DNA of 64,000 bases from assembly GCA_016234935.1 (NCBI GenBank), contig JACRNL010000005.1:62001-126000 (forward strand), in the 5' to 3' direction. Shown piece by piece: positions 8,077-15,782 of this stretch (within the stretch, counting starts at the first letter, position 1; each line of letters begins with the position of its first letter). The notes beneath the pieces were generated by a model that was not told the DNA's origin, searched no databases, and saw only the letters and a program-made list of their open reading frames with translations. The stretch is from Deltaproteobacteria bacterium. Lineage in GTDB: Bacteria; Desulfobacterota; GWC2-55-46. The translations under genes and the position numbers were made by a program.

Positions 8077-8673
8077 CTACTTTTTACAAAGCTTTTTATA
8101 CAACTCACCTGCCTGCTTTATGGCCGCGTCCCGGTCGCCGCTATTGTCTATTATATAATCGGTTTTTTTTACCTTTTCCTTAACGGGCATCTGCGCGGCG
8201 ATTATCCTTCGCGCTTCGTCCTCGCTGAGGTCCCGCGCTTTGAGCCTTTCAACCTGCCTTTCCTCATCCGCGTAAACTACGATGACAGAGTCCATCTCCT
8301 TATCAAGCCCCGCCTCAAAGAGCAGAGGCGCGTCAACCACGACAAGCCCCATGCCTGAAAAGCTCTCTTTAAACGCTTCAACCTCCTGCCTTATCCGCGC
8401 GCGTATGCCGGGGTGGGTTATTTCATTGAGGCGTTTTCTCTTTTTATCGTCGGCGAAGATAAGCCTTCCGAGGGCCTTTCTGTCAAGCGAGCCGTCTTTA
8501 AGAAGGACGCCCGCGCCGAACTCTCTGCATATCTCATCATACGCGGGGGCGCCTTTTTGCGTTATCTCCCGCGCAATGACGTCGGCGTCGACAATGGCCG
8601 CTCCGAGCCTTTTAAACTCCGCCGTGACGAGGCTTTTGCCGGTGGCAGGCCCGCCTGTAAGCCCTATGACCAT
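8077..8673 (-). CDS. coaE: Dephospho-CoA kinase
   Basis: 198 aa, full length. P-loop IGLTGGPATGKS at residues 3-14, DADVIAREI (substrate Asp), and the lid region VVVDAPLLFEAGLD followed by a basic stretch. It phosphorylates the ribose 3'-OH of dephospho-CoA, the last step of CoA synthesis. It starts one base after the pgeF stop, so it is translated from the rluD-pgeF-coaE operon. Confidence 0.95.
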   Translation of the reverse strand: MVIGLTGGPATGKSLVTAEFKRLGAAIVDADVIAREITQKGAPAYDEICREFGAGVLLKDGSLDRKALGRLIFADDKKRKRLNEITHPGIRARIRQEVEAFKESFSGMGLVVVDAPLLFEAGLDKEMDSVIVVYADEERQVERLKARDLSEDEARRIIAAQMPVKEKVKKTDYIIDNSGDRDAAIKQAGELYKKLCKK

Positions 8674-8674
8674 A

Positions 8675-9547
8675 TCAGTTGAACCCCCTCAGGGGGCCGC
8701 GCGCCTCCCTTAGCATTATGACGCTGATCTGCCGCCCTGTCCTTCCGTTTTCCTTTCTGTATGAAAAAAAGAGGCCGCTGTTGCAGGCCGTACACGGGCC
8801 GTTGGCCGCGATATTTTCCTCCCGAAGCCCGGCATCAAGGAGCGTTTTTACGTTCGCCTTGCCGATATCAAGGCGTAGCCCGTCTTGCCCGCTGAAAAAA
8901 AGGCCGGCATCGCTTCCGAACGCCTCTTTGAACTTCGCGCGAACGTCGTCTTTCACGGCGTAGCAGCACGGCCCGATGAACGGCCCGAGCGCGGCGCGGA
9001 TGTCTCCGGGGTCTGAGCCGAACCTCTCGCGCATGACGGCTACCGTCAACGCGCCTATCTTCTGATAAGCGCCCTTCCACCCTGCATGGGCCGCGCCGAC
9101 GGCCTTTTTCACCGGGTCATAGAGAAGCACCGGCAGACAGTCGGCTGTCAGAATGCCGATGGGCGTGCCAATAACGTCCGTTATCACCGCGTCGGCGTCT
9201 TTCTGAGGGGGCTTGACCCCCTGAGGGGGTTCAACCCCTATTTCAAAATCATACCCTGCGTCTACCGTAATTATCCTGACGCCGTGCACCTGATTCAGGA
9301 TAACGAGCCTTTTCATCTGAGCGCCGGAAAGCCCCATGGCATCGGCAAAAATAGAACGGTTGCGCGCTATATTTTCAGGCGTGTCCGCGTCTCTATCCTT
9401 GGCCCTGGCGTCGAAATTAAGCGAGGCAAACGGAGGACTGCTGACGCCGCCCTTCCTCGTTAGAAAGGCATGAATCGCGCCGCCTGCATCGTCAATCTCA
9501 TCCGAGACAAAATACCTTACGCCGTTTTTTTCCCGCTCTCTGAGCAT
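8675..9547 (-). CDS. pgeF: Laccase-domain (YfiH/LACC1-type) protein with two repeat-encoded segments
   Basis: 290 aa. The YfiH metal-site motifs are present: NQVHG (H88), TADCLPV (C137) and AAHAGWKG (H154), plus GPCCYAV. The family comprises purine nucleoside phosphorylase/adenosine deaminase-like enzymes, long called polyphenol oxidase or PgeF; the exact substrate is not shown. Residues ~105-115 (VEPPQGVKPPQ), lying between D-F-E-I-G and the conserved K-D-A-D-A-V, and the last seven residues (GPLRGFN) are translations of family-B palindromes. Both keep the frame. It overlaps rluD by 31 bp and abuts coaE. Confidence 0.92.
   Translation of the reverse strand: MLREREKNGVRYFVSDEIDDAGGAIHAFLTRKGGVSSPPFASLNFDARAKDRDADTPENIARNRSIFADAMGLSGAQMKRLVILNQVHGVRIITVDAGYDFEIGVEPPQGVKPPQKDADAVITDVIGTPIGILTADCLPVLLYDPVKKAVGAAHAGWKGAYQKIGALTVAVMRERFGSDPGDIRAALGPFIGPCCYAVKDDVRAKFKEAFGSDAGLFFSGQDGLRLDIGKANVKTLLDAGLREENIAANGPCTACNSGLFFSYRKENGRTGRQISVIMLREARGPLRGFN
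8678..8698. repeat. Family B palindrome forming the pgeF 3' end
   Basis: GAACCCCCTCAGGGGGCC. On the minus strand it encodes the last residues of the laccase-domain protein (GPLRGFN) up to its stop. Confidence 0.75.
9203..9239. repeat. Family B palindrome inside pgeF
   Basis: CTGAGGGGG, CTTGA, CCCCCTGAGGGGG, TTCAACCCC. On the coding strand it adds VEPPQGVKPPQ without stop or frame change. Confidence 0.8.
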
Positions 9548-10551
9548 TCCTCGTCCAATAACTTTATTATCCCGCCCATATCCGCCGGAAGCGGGGATGA
9601 AAACTCCATGTAGACGCCGGTGGCAGGGTGCTTTATGCCGAGCGTTCCGGCATGAAGGAGCTGCCTCTTTACGCCCTTCAGTTTGTCAACGATACGCCCG
9701 GGCAGGTTGGATGAAAACCCCCTGAGGGGGTTCAAGCCCTTGCCCCCATAGACCTGATCCCCGACCACCGGACGGTTTATAGCGGACAGGTGCACCCTTA
9801 GTTGATGCGTCCTGCCCGTTTCAGGCATAAGCTCGACAAGGGTAAGTCCCGGATAGCGCCTGAGCGCCTTCCAGCGCGTCACGGCCTTGCGGCTTTTCCT
9901 TGCCCTTGTGGACATCTTCTTTCTTTGCAGGGCGGCGCGGCCTATGGGCAGGTCTATTATGCCTTCGTCCTCACGGAGCGTGCCGCGGACGAGGGCCTGA
10001 TACCTTCTTGTCGTGGTGTGCTCCTTGAACTGTCTTGCGAGGCTTTCATGTGACGCGTTGTTCTTTGCGACTACAAGGACGCCGGTCGTGTCCATGTCAA
10101 GGCGGTGGACTATGCCGGGCCTTTGCGGGTCGATGTTTGAAAGGTTTTTAGTGTGGTTTAAAAGCGCGTTCACGAGCGTACCGGACGCCCTGCCCGCGCC
10201 GGGGTGCACGCTGAGGCCGGCCTGCTTGTCAATGACGATTATATCGTCGTCCTCGTAGATGATGCCGAGCGCGATGGCCTCCGGCTGGGTTCCAGGCGGT
10301 TTTTCTCCGGGCAGCTCCACGGACACGCTGTCGCCGGTCTTGAGCGCATAGCCGGCCTTGACCTGCCTGTTGTTTACAAGGACCTTCCCCCTGTCAATGA
10401 GGTTTTTGACGGCTGAGCGCGTAAACCCCCTGAGGGGGCTGAGCCCCTGAATGACAGACGCAAGATACAGGTCGAGCCTCTTTGAGGAGTCATCTTCGGA
10501 AACAGTGAATATTCGGGCAATGTCCATTGGGAAAGGGTGGGTGATGACCAC
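9517..10551 (-). CDS. rluD: RluA/RluD-family 23S rRNA pseudouridine synthase with two repeat-encoded inserts
   Basis: 344 aa. S4-like RNA-binding domain at ~20-75 (RLDLYLA...RSAVKNLIDRGKVLVN). The catalytic block HRLDMDTTGVLVVAK has the nucleophilic Asp at about 152, followed by GRTHQLRVHL and VVGDQVYGG. It isomerises uridines in 23S rRNA. Residues ~36-43 and ~272-279 (GLSPLRGF and GLNPLRGF) are family-B repeats inserted in frame, one in the S4 domain and one in a catalytic-domain loop. The GTG start at 10551 has GGAGGAG 8 nt upstream; an ATG at 10527 is an alternative. Confidence 0.93.
   Translation of the reverse strand: MVITHPFPMDIARIFTVSEDDSSKRLDLYLASVIQGLSPLRGFTRSAVKNLIDRGKVLVNNRQVKAGYALKTGDSVSVELPGEKPPGTQPEAIALGIIYEDDDIIVIDKQAGLSVHPGAGRASGTLVNALLNHTKNLSNIDPQRPGIVHRLDMDTTGVLVVAKNNASHESLARQFKEHTTTRRYQALVRGTLREDEGIIDLPIGRAALQRKKMSTRARKSRKAVTRWKALRRYPGLTLVELMPETGRTHQLRVHLSAINRPVVGDQVYGGKGLNPLRGFSSNLPGRIVDKLKGVKRQLLHAGTLGIKHPATGVYMEFSSPLPADMGGIIKLLDEECSESGKKTA
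9718..9740. repeat. Family B palindrome inside rluD (C-terminal copy)
   Basis: CCCCCTGAGGGGG followed by TTCAAGCCC; read as GLNPLRGF. Confidence 0.8.
10426..10449. repeat. Family B palindrome inside rluD (N-terminal copy)
   Basis: CCCCCTGAGGGGG followed by CTGAGCCCC; read as GLSPLRGF within the S4-like domain. Confidence 0.8.
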
Positions 10552-10559
10552 TTCCTTAT

Positions 10560-10647
10560 CTCCTCCCCCTTGATGGGGGAGGGTAGGGTGGGGGGTGAAA
10601 GTCGCCCCTTGAAGGGGCTGAGTCCCCTCAGGGGACTCAGCCCCCCC
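10560..10647. repeat. Compound palindromic repeats upstream of rluD
   Basis: A CTCCCCC/GGGGGAG hairpin of the CCCTACCCTCTCCC class (10560-10597) is followed by a family-B array at 10605-10647 (CCCCTTGAAGGGG, CTGAGTCCCCTCAGGGGACTCAG). Confidence 0.65.
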
Positions 10648-10726
10648 TCACCCTACCCTCTCCCGCGAGGGGAGAGGAGAAAAAAGGATTTAAAAATTAC
10701 GTAATATGGCATAGTCTAACATACAA
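10641..10726. repeat. Family F dispersed repeat, copy 1 (86 bp)
   Basis: Begins CCCCCCCTCACCCTACCC, contains CTCCCGCGAGGGGAG, and ends with an AT-rich part including GATTTAAAAATTACG and CATAGTCTAACATACAA. It matches 36192-36277 with only a few differences. In both places family B abuts its GC end. Confidence 0.75.
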
Positions 10727-10749
10727 AGGCAGGGTGGGGGTGCGCCGGC

Positions 10750-11019
10750 CTACCAGATATCAGACTTTATAGTGCCGTATCTCTTGATGAGGATGTCTAC
10801 CAGGGCCTTGTTGAAAAAATTGTTAGTCTTGTCTACCGCAGGGTCTACCTTGCTCCTGTAAAGGTCCAGGCCTTCTTTTATTTCCTTCTCAAGGAGGTCG
10901 AAGATATTGTCGTTCTTGATGCCGCTTGATATCTTGTCCTTGTTGTAAAGGGCTATATCGGCGACAATGGTCCTTGCCAGCCTTGCGGCGGCGGTAAGGT
11001 CGCTAATGAGTGGCGGCAT
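10750..11019 (-). CDS. Small conserved-looking helical protein of unknown function
   Basis: 89 aa, predicted all-helical, no signal peptide or membrane segment. The middle reads RLARTIVADIALYNKDKI and the end is rich in charged residues (LVDILIKRYGTIKSDIW). I recall similar modules at the C-termini of zinc-ribbon or regulatory proteins of delta-proteobacteria, but cannot name a function. Its ATG lies within the last 17 bp of the upstream GntR gene, implying co-translation. It could be a partner of that regulator or a housekeeping factor. Confidence 0.7.
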   Translation of the reverse strand: MPPLISDLTAAARLARTIVADIALYNKDKISSGIKNDNIFDLLEKEIKEGLDLYRSKVDPAVDKTNNFFNKALVDILIKRYGTIKSDIW

Positions 11020-11704
11020 GTTTCACTCTTTCCTTTGAAATCTCTTCTACAAGGACGTCCCTGCCCCTCTCGGCGTTGGCCTTGACAAGGGCCTCCACAA
11101 GGACGGCGTCCCCGCGCTTAAAGGCGCCGACAATCTCTTCGTGCTGCTTGACCGAATCCTGCATCCTGCCGGGCAGGGACATTGCCGTTATCCTGAAACG
11201 CTCGAACTGCTGGACAAGCTGGTGTATAAGGATGAACAGCTTTTCGTTGCCGCAGGCCTTTAAAAAAGCGTCGTGGAACTGAGCGTCTACCTTGAAAAAA
11301 CCCTTGACGTCATTCTTTTCGGCGCATCTGGCCATAGAAGCGTTCAGGGACTCGAGCTTTTTCAAATCCTTTTCCGTCAGCTTCGCGCAGGCCGTCCGCG
11401 CGGCAAAGCCCTCCAAGAGGCTCTTGATGGAGTAGAACTCGCTTACGTCTTTGTCGGTTATGGGGCTTACGACCGCGCCCTTTCTGGGGGTGACGGTGAT
11501 GAAACCCTCGGACTCGAGTTGCCTGAAGGCCTCCCTTATCGGCGTCCTGCTGATGCCGAAGTTCCCGGCTATCTCCTGCTCAGGCACGCGCTCCCCCGGC
11601 TTCAGGCGTCCGCTTACGACAGAGTCTTTTATGAAATCAACAATGCGCTCACGTAGCGTAAGGTGCTTGTCAACCGGATAATCTAAGACCCGGACTTTTT
11701 GCAT
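11003..11704 (-). CDS. GntR/FadR-family transcriptional regulator (FCD domain)
   Basis: About 233 aa from the ATG at 11704. The winged helix is at residues ~18-80 (PGERVPEQEIAGNFGISRTP). An all-helical FCD ligand domain follows, with the metal-site pattern D-A-Q-F-H-D and a later His in K-Q-H-E-E. FCD regulators usually bind small organic acids; the ligand here is unknown. A TTG farther upstream would also be open but lies inside the promoter. The promoter puts transcription start only a few bases before this ATG, so the mRNA is probably leaderless. The neighbouring GTATAC-rich inverted repeat suggests autorepression. Confidence 0.9.
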   Translation of the reverse strand: MQKVRVLDYPVDKHLTLRERIVDFIKDSVVSGRLKPGERVPEQEIAGNFGISRTPIREAFRQLESEGFITVTPRKGAVVSPITDKDVSEFYSIKSLLEGFAARTACAKLTEKDLKKLESLNASMARCAEKNDVKGFFKVDAQFHDAFLKACGNEKLFILIHQLVQQFERFRITAMSLPGRMQDSVKQHEEIVGAFKRGDAVLVEALVKANAERGRDVLVEEISKERVKHAATH

Positions 11705-11712
11705 ACTAACAT

Positions 11713-11741
11713 TGTATACTGTGTATATACCCAAAAGTCAA
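11713..11741 (-). promoter_or_regulatory. gntR promoter with overlapping operator-like repeat
   Basis: Minus strand: TTGACT (11741-11736), 17 bp, TATACA (11718-11713). The spacer and -10 contain GTATATACACAGTATAC, an imperfect palindrome with the GT...AC spacing of FadR-subgroup operators. Binding here would block RNA polymerase. Confidence 0.6.
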
Positions 11742-12105
11742 GGGTTTTATGCCGGTTTTCCCGATAAACGGGCGCAAACGCAAGATGAAATTCTTATTTC
11801 ACAAAAGCTGGCAATGTTTTATTGCCCGCGGCATTGACCCGTTGCCGCAACCGGTTCCTTTGTTGGCCCTTTTTCCAATTGCGCCTTGCGCAAGAGCTAT
11901 GGACTATGCTATATTAAAAACTGATAATTTTTTAACCGTCAAGGCACTCATGCAGCGGTTGTCACTTCAAACTGTTCTAATATTGTTTGACATGTCTGCA
12001 GATTTCTTGCAATAATCCAACACATCCGCTCATAATTCCAGAGATTCCTGTCTGGAATTCGGTTTTTTCGATTACGCCGTAAATGACGAAAATAAAAGGA
12101 TAGAT
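11742..12105. other. Intergenic region upstream of the exopolysaccharide locus
   Basis: No convincing gene. It contains the candidate promoter at 11886-11915 and an AT-rich leader of about 180 nt. A hairpin-forming CCAGAGATTCCTGTCTGG lies near 12037. Short plus- and minus-strand frames here look like chance. Confidence 0.45.
11886..11915 (+). promoter_or_regulatory. Candidate promoter of the exopolysaccharide locus
   Basis: TTGCGC (11886-11891), 18 bp, TATATT (11910-11915). Its surroundings (CCTTGC ... CTATG ... TGCTATA) closely match the candidate promoter at 14687-14710. Confidence 0.35.
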
Positions 12106-13395
12106 ATGCCCGCTATGAATCGAAAAATATCCGTTGTAGGACTTGGTTATGTCGGGCTGCCTGTTGCCGTCGCCTTTGGCATGTCGGCTAAAACCATCGG
12201 CTTTGATATTAACAGCGCGCGCATCCGTGAACTGAAAGATGGACACGACCGCACAGGCGAAGTGGAAACCGGACGTCTCCGCGAAGCCGATATTGTATTT
12301 ACCGACGATATTGAGCTGCTTAAAAAGGCCGATTTTCATATCATCGCCGTTCCAACCCCGGTGGACGACGCGAAGCAGCCGGATCTGACATTACTGCTGA
12401 AGGCGTCGGAAACAGCAGGTAAAGCGCTTAAGAAAGGGGACATCGTGGTATACGAATCCACGGTCTATCCGGGCGCCACTGAAGAAGAATGCGTGCCTGT
12501 CCTTGAACGGGCTTCAGGACTTAAATGCGGCAGGGATTTTACGGTCGGGTACAGCCCGGAGAGGATTAATCCCGGCGACAAGGAACACACCTTCACTAAA
12601 ATAAAAAAAGTTGTCTCAGGCCAGGACGCCGAGACATTGGAGATAGTCGCTTCCGTATACGAATCCGTCGTAGCCGCCGGCGTGTGCCGCGCATCAAGCA
12701 TCAAGGTCGCCGAGGCGGCCAAGGTAATAGAGAACACCCAGCGCGACATAAACATAGCCCTCATGAATGAACTGGCGGTCATCTTCGATCTTATGGGTAT
12801 CGACACCAACGAAGTGCTGGAAGCTGCCGGCACAAAATGGAACTTCCTCAAGTTCAGGCCGGGCCTTGTCGGCGGCCATTGCATCGGGGTTGACCCTTAC
12901 TATCTGACCCATAAGGCGGAAAAGCTGGGCCATATCCCGCAGGTTATCCTGGCCGGACGCCGCATAAACGACGGCATGGGGAAGTTCATCGCCCAGCGCA
13001 CCGTTAAGGAGATGCTGCGCGCCGGCAACAGCATACTCGGTTCAACGGTGACCGTGCTCGGCCTTACCTTCAAGGAAGATTGTCCTGATCTGCGTAATTC
13101 AAAGGTCGTGGACATAATCAGAGAACTTCAGGACTACGGGATAAAGGTGCAGGTGACAGACCCGCACGCAGACTCCCATGAGGCAGAGGATGAATACGGG
13201 ATATCCATAACCGCCATGAAAGAGCTCAGGCCGGCCGCGGCGGTAGTGGCGGCCGTGGCGCATAAGGAATACCGCTCTCTTACGCCAGCGCAGCTGAAAG
13301 GCATGATGGGTGAAAACCCTCTCCTTATAGACGTAAAAGGCATCTACGACCCCAACGCCGTAAAGGGCGCGGGGCTTCGTTTGTGGCGGCTGTAA
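12106..13395 (+). CDS. tviB: Nucleotide-sugar 6-dehydrogenase, TviB/WbpA-like
   Basis: 429 aa. N-terminal NAD-binding VVGLGYVGLPVAVAFG, central dimer domain with NTQRDINIALMNELA, catalytic-Cys motif GGHCIGVDPYY (Cys about 259) and a C-terminal UDP-binding domain (LGLTFKEDCPDLRNSKV). The sequence resembles TviB/WbpA enzymes that oxidise UDP-GlcNAc or UDP-GalNAc to the uronic acid, more than UDP-glucose dehydrogenases. First gene of the polysaccharide locus; it supplies an acidic amino sugar. An AAAGGATAG site precedes the ATG region. Confidence 0.9.
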   Translation: MPAMNRKISVVGLGYVGLPVAVAFGMSAKTIGFDINSARIRELKDGHDRTGEVETGRLREADIVFTDDIELLKKADFHIIAVPTPVDDAKQPDLTLLLKASETAGKALKKGDIVVYESTVYPGATEEECVPVLERASGLKCGRDFTVGYSPERINPGDKEHTFTKIKKVVSGQDAETLEIVASVYESVVAAGVCRASSIKVAEAAKVIENTQRDINIALMNELAVIFDLMGIDTNEVLEAAGTKWNFLKFRPGLVGGHCIGVDPYYLTHKAEKLGHIPQVILAGRRINDGMGKFIAQRTVKEMLRAGNSILGSTVTVLGLTFKEDCPDLRNSKVVDIIRELQDYGIKVQVTDPHADSHEAEDEYGISITAMKELRPAAAVVAAVAHKEYRSLTPAQLKGMMGENPLLIDVKGIYDPNAVKGAGLRLWRL

Positions 13396-13435
13396 AGGCC
13401 GGAAAAACATTATAAAACCCTGCTTGAGATCCTGA

Positions 13436-13462
13436 CCCCCGCTTCAAGCACGCGAGGGCAAG
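13436..13462 (-). repeat. Family A 27-bp hairpin (intergenic)
   Basis: Inverse orientation: CCCCCGC, TTCAAGCAC, GCGAGGGCAAG. Lies between the dehydrogenase and epimerase genes. Confidence 0.75.
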
Positions 13463-13481
13463 AAAAAAATAGGTTCAATGC

Positions 13482-14489
13482 ATGAAAAAGATACTTGTAA
13501 CCGGCGCGGCCGGATTTATCGGATCTCACCTCTCTAAAAAACTGCTTGAGCGCGGGGATGCCGTCATAGGCGTCGACAATCTAAACGACTACTACGATGT
13601 GAACCTGAAGCTCGCAAGACTTAAAGGCGTAGAGGGGATAAAGGGCTTCAAATTCGTAAAAATGGATATATCGGACAGAGAAGGCGTTAAAGGGCTTTTC
13701 GCCGCTGAAAAGTTCGATTGCGTCGTAAACCTCGCGGCGCAGGCAGGCGTCAGGCACTCGCTTGTCAACCCCTACGCCTACATAGACAGCAACATAAGCG
13801 GCTTTCTCAATATCCTTGAAGGTTGCAGGCACAACAACGTCAAGCACCTTGTCTTTGCCTCGTCAAGCTCTGTTTACGGCGCCAATACAAAGATGCCCTT
13901 TTCAGTGCACCATAACGTAGACCACCCTGTCTCGCTCTACGCCGCAACCAAGAAAGCCAATGAGCTTATGGCCCACACATACTCAAGCCTCTACAGGATA
14001 CCGTGCACGGGGCTCCGCTTCTTTACCGTATACGGCCCGTGGGGAAGGCCCGATATGGCGCTTTTCCTTTTTACAAAGGCGATACTCGAAGGAACGCCAA
14101 TAGACGTATTCAACTACGGCAAGATGCGCCGGGACTTTACTTATATAGACGACATCATAGAGAGCGTCGTGCGTGTGACTGATAATGCCGCGGCGCCAAA
14201 CCCTAAATGGGACGGGGCCTTGCCTGATTCGGCTACAAGCTACGCGCCGTATAAGATTTACAATATCGGCAACAACAACCCTGTCGAGCTTATGAAGTTT
14301 ATCGAAGTCCTTGAGGACTGCCTCGGGAAAAAGGCGGAGAAGAACCTCCTGCCCATACAGCCCGGCGACGTGCCGGCGACTTACGCTGACGTGGATGACC
14401 TTACAAGGGACGTAGGCTTCAAACCTTCAACGCCGATAGAAGAGGGCATAAAGAAGTTTGTTGAGTGGTACATGAACTTTTATAGATAA
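13482..14489 (+). CDS. UDP-glucuronate 4-epimerase-like SDR protein
   Basis: 335 aa extended SDR. Glycine-rich [15 protein letters not shown] at the N-terminus, [16 protein letters not shown] (the signature of CapI/LpsL UDP-glucuronate 4-epimerases), [16 protein letters not shown] and the catalytic Y-x3-K in [11 protein letters not shown], then [17 protein letters not shown]. It interconverts UDP-GlcA and UDP-GalA, giving galacturonic acid for the polymer. It might act on the uronic acid made by the preceding dehydrogenase. It is followed directly by an IS remnant. Confidence 0.9.
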   Translation: MKKILVTGAAGFIGSHLSKKLLERGDAVIGVDNLNDYYDVNLKLARLKGVEGIKGFKFVKMDISDREGVKGLFAAEKFDCVVNLAAQAGVRHSLVNPYAYIDSNISGFLNILEGCRHNNVKHLVFASSSSVYGANTKMPFSVHHNVDHPVSLYAATKKANELMAHTYSSLYRIPCTGLRFFTVYGPWGRPDMALFLFTKAILEGTPIDVFNYGKMRRDFTYIDDIIESVVRVTDNAAAPNPKWDGALPDSATSYAPYKIYNIGNNNPVELMKFIEVLEDCLGKKAEKNLLPIQPGDVPATYADVDDLTRDVGFKPSTPIEEGIKKFVEWYMNFYR

Positions 14490-14490
14490 A

Positions 14491-14626
14491 AGGCAGCCCC
14501 CCGAACACCACCGGAGACTTTTTTAAACGGCATGGATCTCTATATTGAGAAAAAGTAAGTAATGATGTGAACTCCAAAGCGCCTTAACCGAAAGACCGGC
14601 TGTAAACGCAAATATCGTTCAGGGCA
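14491..14626 (+). mobile_element. Remnant of an IS481-family element (right end)
   Basis: Translating 14492 onward gives PRTPPETFLNGMDLYIEKK then stop, matching the C-terminal GRTPLQTFLDGQELY of the transposase at 3468. After it comes the near-identical end (CGCCTTAACCG, TGTAAACGCAAATATCGTTC) finishing GGGCA at 14626. The left part is gone. It comes from a related but diverged copy. Confidence 0.85.
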
Positions 14627-14686
14627 GCTTAACTCTTCAAAAAAAACAGACCCTTAGGTGGTTTTTTTCGCAATTATCCCTTGCAA

Positions 14687-14710
14687 CCGCACTATGTCCT
14701 GTGCTATAAA
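14687..14710 (+). promoter_or_regulatory. Candidate promoter, nearly leaderless
   Basis: CCTTGCAA with TTGCAA as -35, 18 bp, TATAAA at 14705-14710. The ATG of the next gene is at 14718, so the transcript would begin at or next to the start codon. It strongly resembles 11884-11915. Confidence 0.4.
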
Positions 14711-14717
14711 TTAAAGC

Positions 14718-15782
14718 ATGAAACAGTTCTACGCGGGTAAAAAACTGCTTCTAACGGGAGCCGCAGGCACCGTTGGGAGAGAGATGATCAAACAACTTGT
14801 CTCCTGCGGCCCCGCTGAACTCCGCCTCATGGACAATAACGAAACAGAGATGTTCTTCGTTATGGAGGAATACAAAAAACACGGGAACATCTTTTGTTTT
14901 TTAGGCGACGTGCGCGACAAGTACAAGGTGGAAAAGTTATCGGATGACATAGATATTATCATCCACTGCGCCGCCTTCAAGCATGTGATCCTCTCCGAAT
15001 ACAACCCCTTTGACGTGGTGCAGACAAACATAATCGGCGTTGAGAACATCATCCAGGCCGCGTCCTCGCAAAAGGCCACGCACGTGCTTTTCACAAGCAG
15101 CGACAAGGCCGTAAACCCGACGAACGTGATGGGCACGTCAAAGCTCATGGGCGAGAGGCTTATCACCGCCGCCAATGCCGTAAAAAGGGACGGCGCCACG
15201 ATATTCACCAGCTCCCGCTTCGGCAACGTTATCGGCTCCAGAGGCTCGGTCGTCCCCCTTTTCATGAAACAGATAAGAAACGGCGGGCCGGTCACCGTTA
15301 CCGACAAGCGCATGACCCGCTTTATAATGAGCATAGAGGAGGCCGCAAGCCTGTCGCTTAAATCCCTGATTATCGCCAGGGGCGGAGAGATATTCGTCAC
15401 CAAGATGCCGGTGGTGCGGATAATAGACCTCGCCGAGGCCATGATAGACGTCCTTGCCCCGCGTTTCGGCTATTCGCCTTCGCAGATAGAGGTCGTCGAG
15501 ATAGGCGCCAAACCCGGCGAAAAGATGTACGAAGAGCTCATGAGCGAGGAAGAGACCCAGCGCTCCCTGGAACTAAAGGACTCCTATGTCGTCACGCCCG
15601 CGTTCAAATCAATATACCAGTCCATAAAATATGAATACCCGGACATCGTTTCCGAAAAAATAAACAGGTCATACGTATCGGCAGGCGAAAAAGCGATGAG
15701 CGTGGACGAGATCAAGGGCTACCTCGTTAAAAACGTCCTTCCAGCCCTTGACGCGGAAAATCCTTCAGGGGTTGTCAGGTGA
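14718..15782 (+). CDS. Polysacc_synt_2-type nucleotide-sugar dehydratase/epimerase (short CapD/PseB-like)
   Basis: 354 aa, soluble, no transmembrane part. GAAGTVGREMIKQL is the NAD(P) site. SSDKAVNPTNVMGTSKLMGE carries the M-x3-K active-site variant of the CapD/FlaA1/PseB group, and SSRFGNVIGSRGSVVPLF and GAKPGEKMYEELM are family blocks. Relatives are UDP-GlcNAc 4,6-dehydratases (inverting or retaining); which reaction is made here is not clear. It ends in a 4-base GTGA overlap with the next gene, so the two are translationally coupled. Confidence 0.87.
   Translation: MKQFYAGKKLLLTGAAGTVGREMIKQLVSCGPAELRLMDNNETEMFFVMEEYKKHGNIFCFLGDVRDKYKVEKLSDDIDIIIHCAAFKHVILSEYNPFDVVQTNIIGVENIIQAASSQKATHVLFTSSDKAVNPTNVMGTSKLMGERLITAANAVKRDGATIFTSSRFGNVIGSRGSVVPLFMKQIRNGGPVTVTDKRMTRFIMSIEEAASLSLKSLIIARGGEIFVTKMPVVRIIDLAEAMIDVLAPRFGYSPSQIEVVEIGAKPGEKMYEELMSEEETQRSLELKDSYVVTPAFKSIYQSIKYEYPDIVSEKINRSYVSAGEKAMSVDEIKGYLVKNVLPALDAENPSGVVR

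Noticed and set aside
11860-11892. Possible sigma54 promoter (TTGGCCC ... TTGCGC)
   Set aside because: The distance between GG and GC is 14 bases instead of 10.
11749-12015. 88-codon plus-strand frame before the exopolysaccharide locus
   Set aside because: Composition and content look random, no ribosome site, and it covers a likely promoter.
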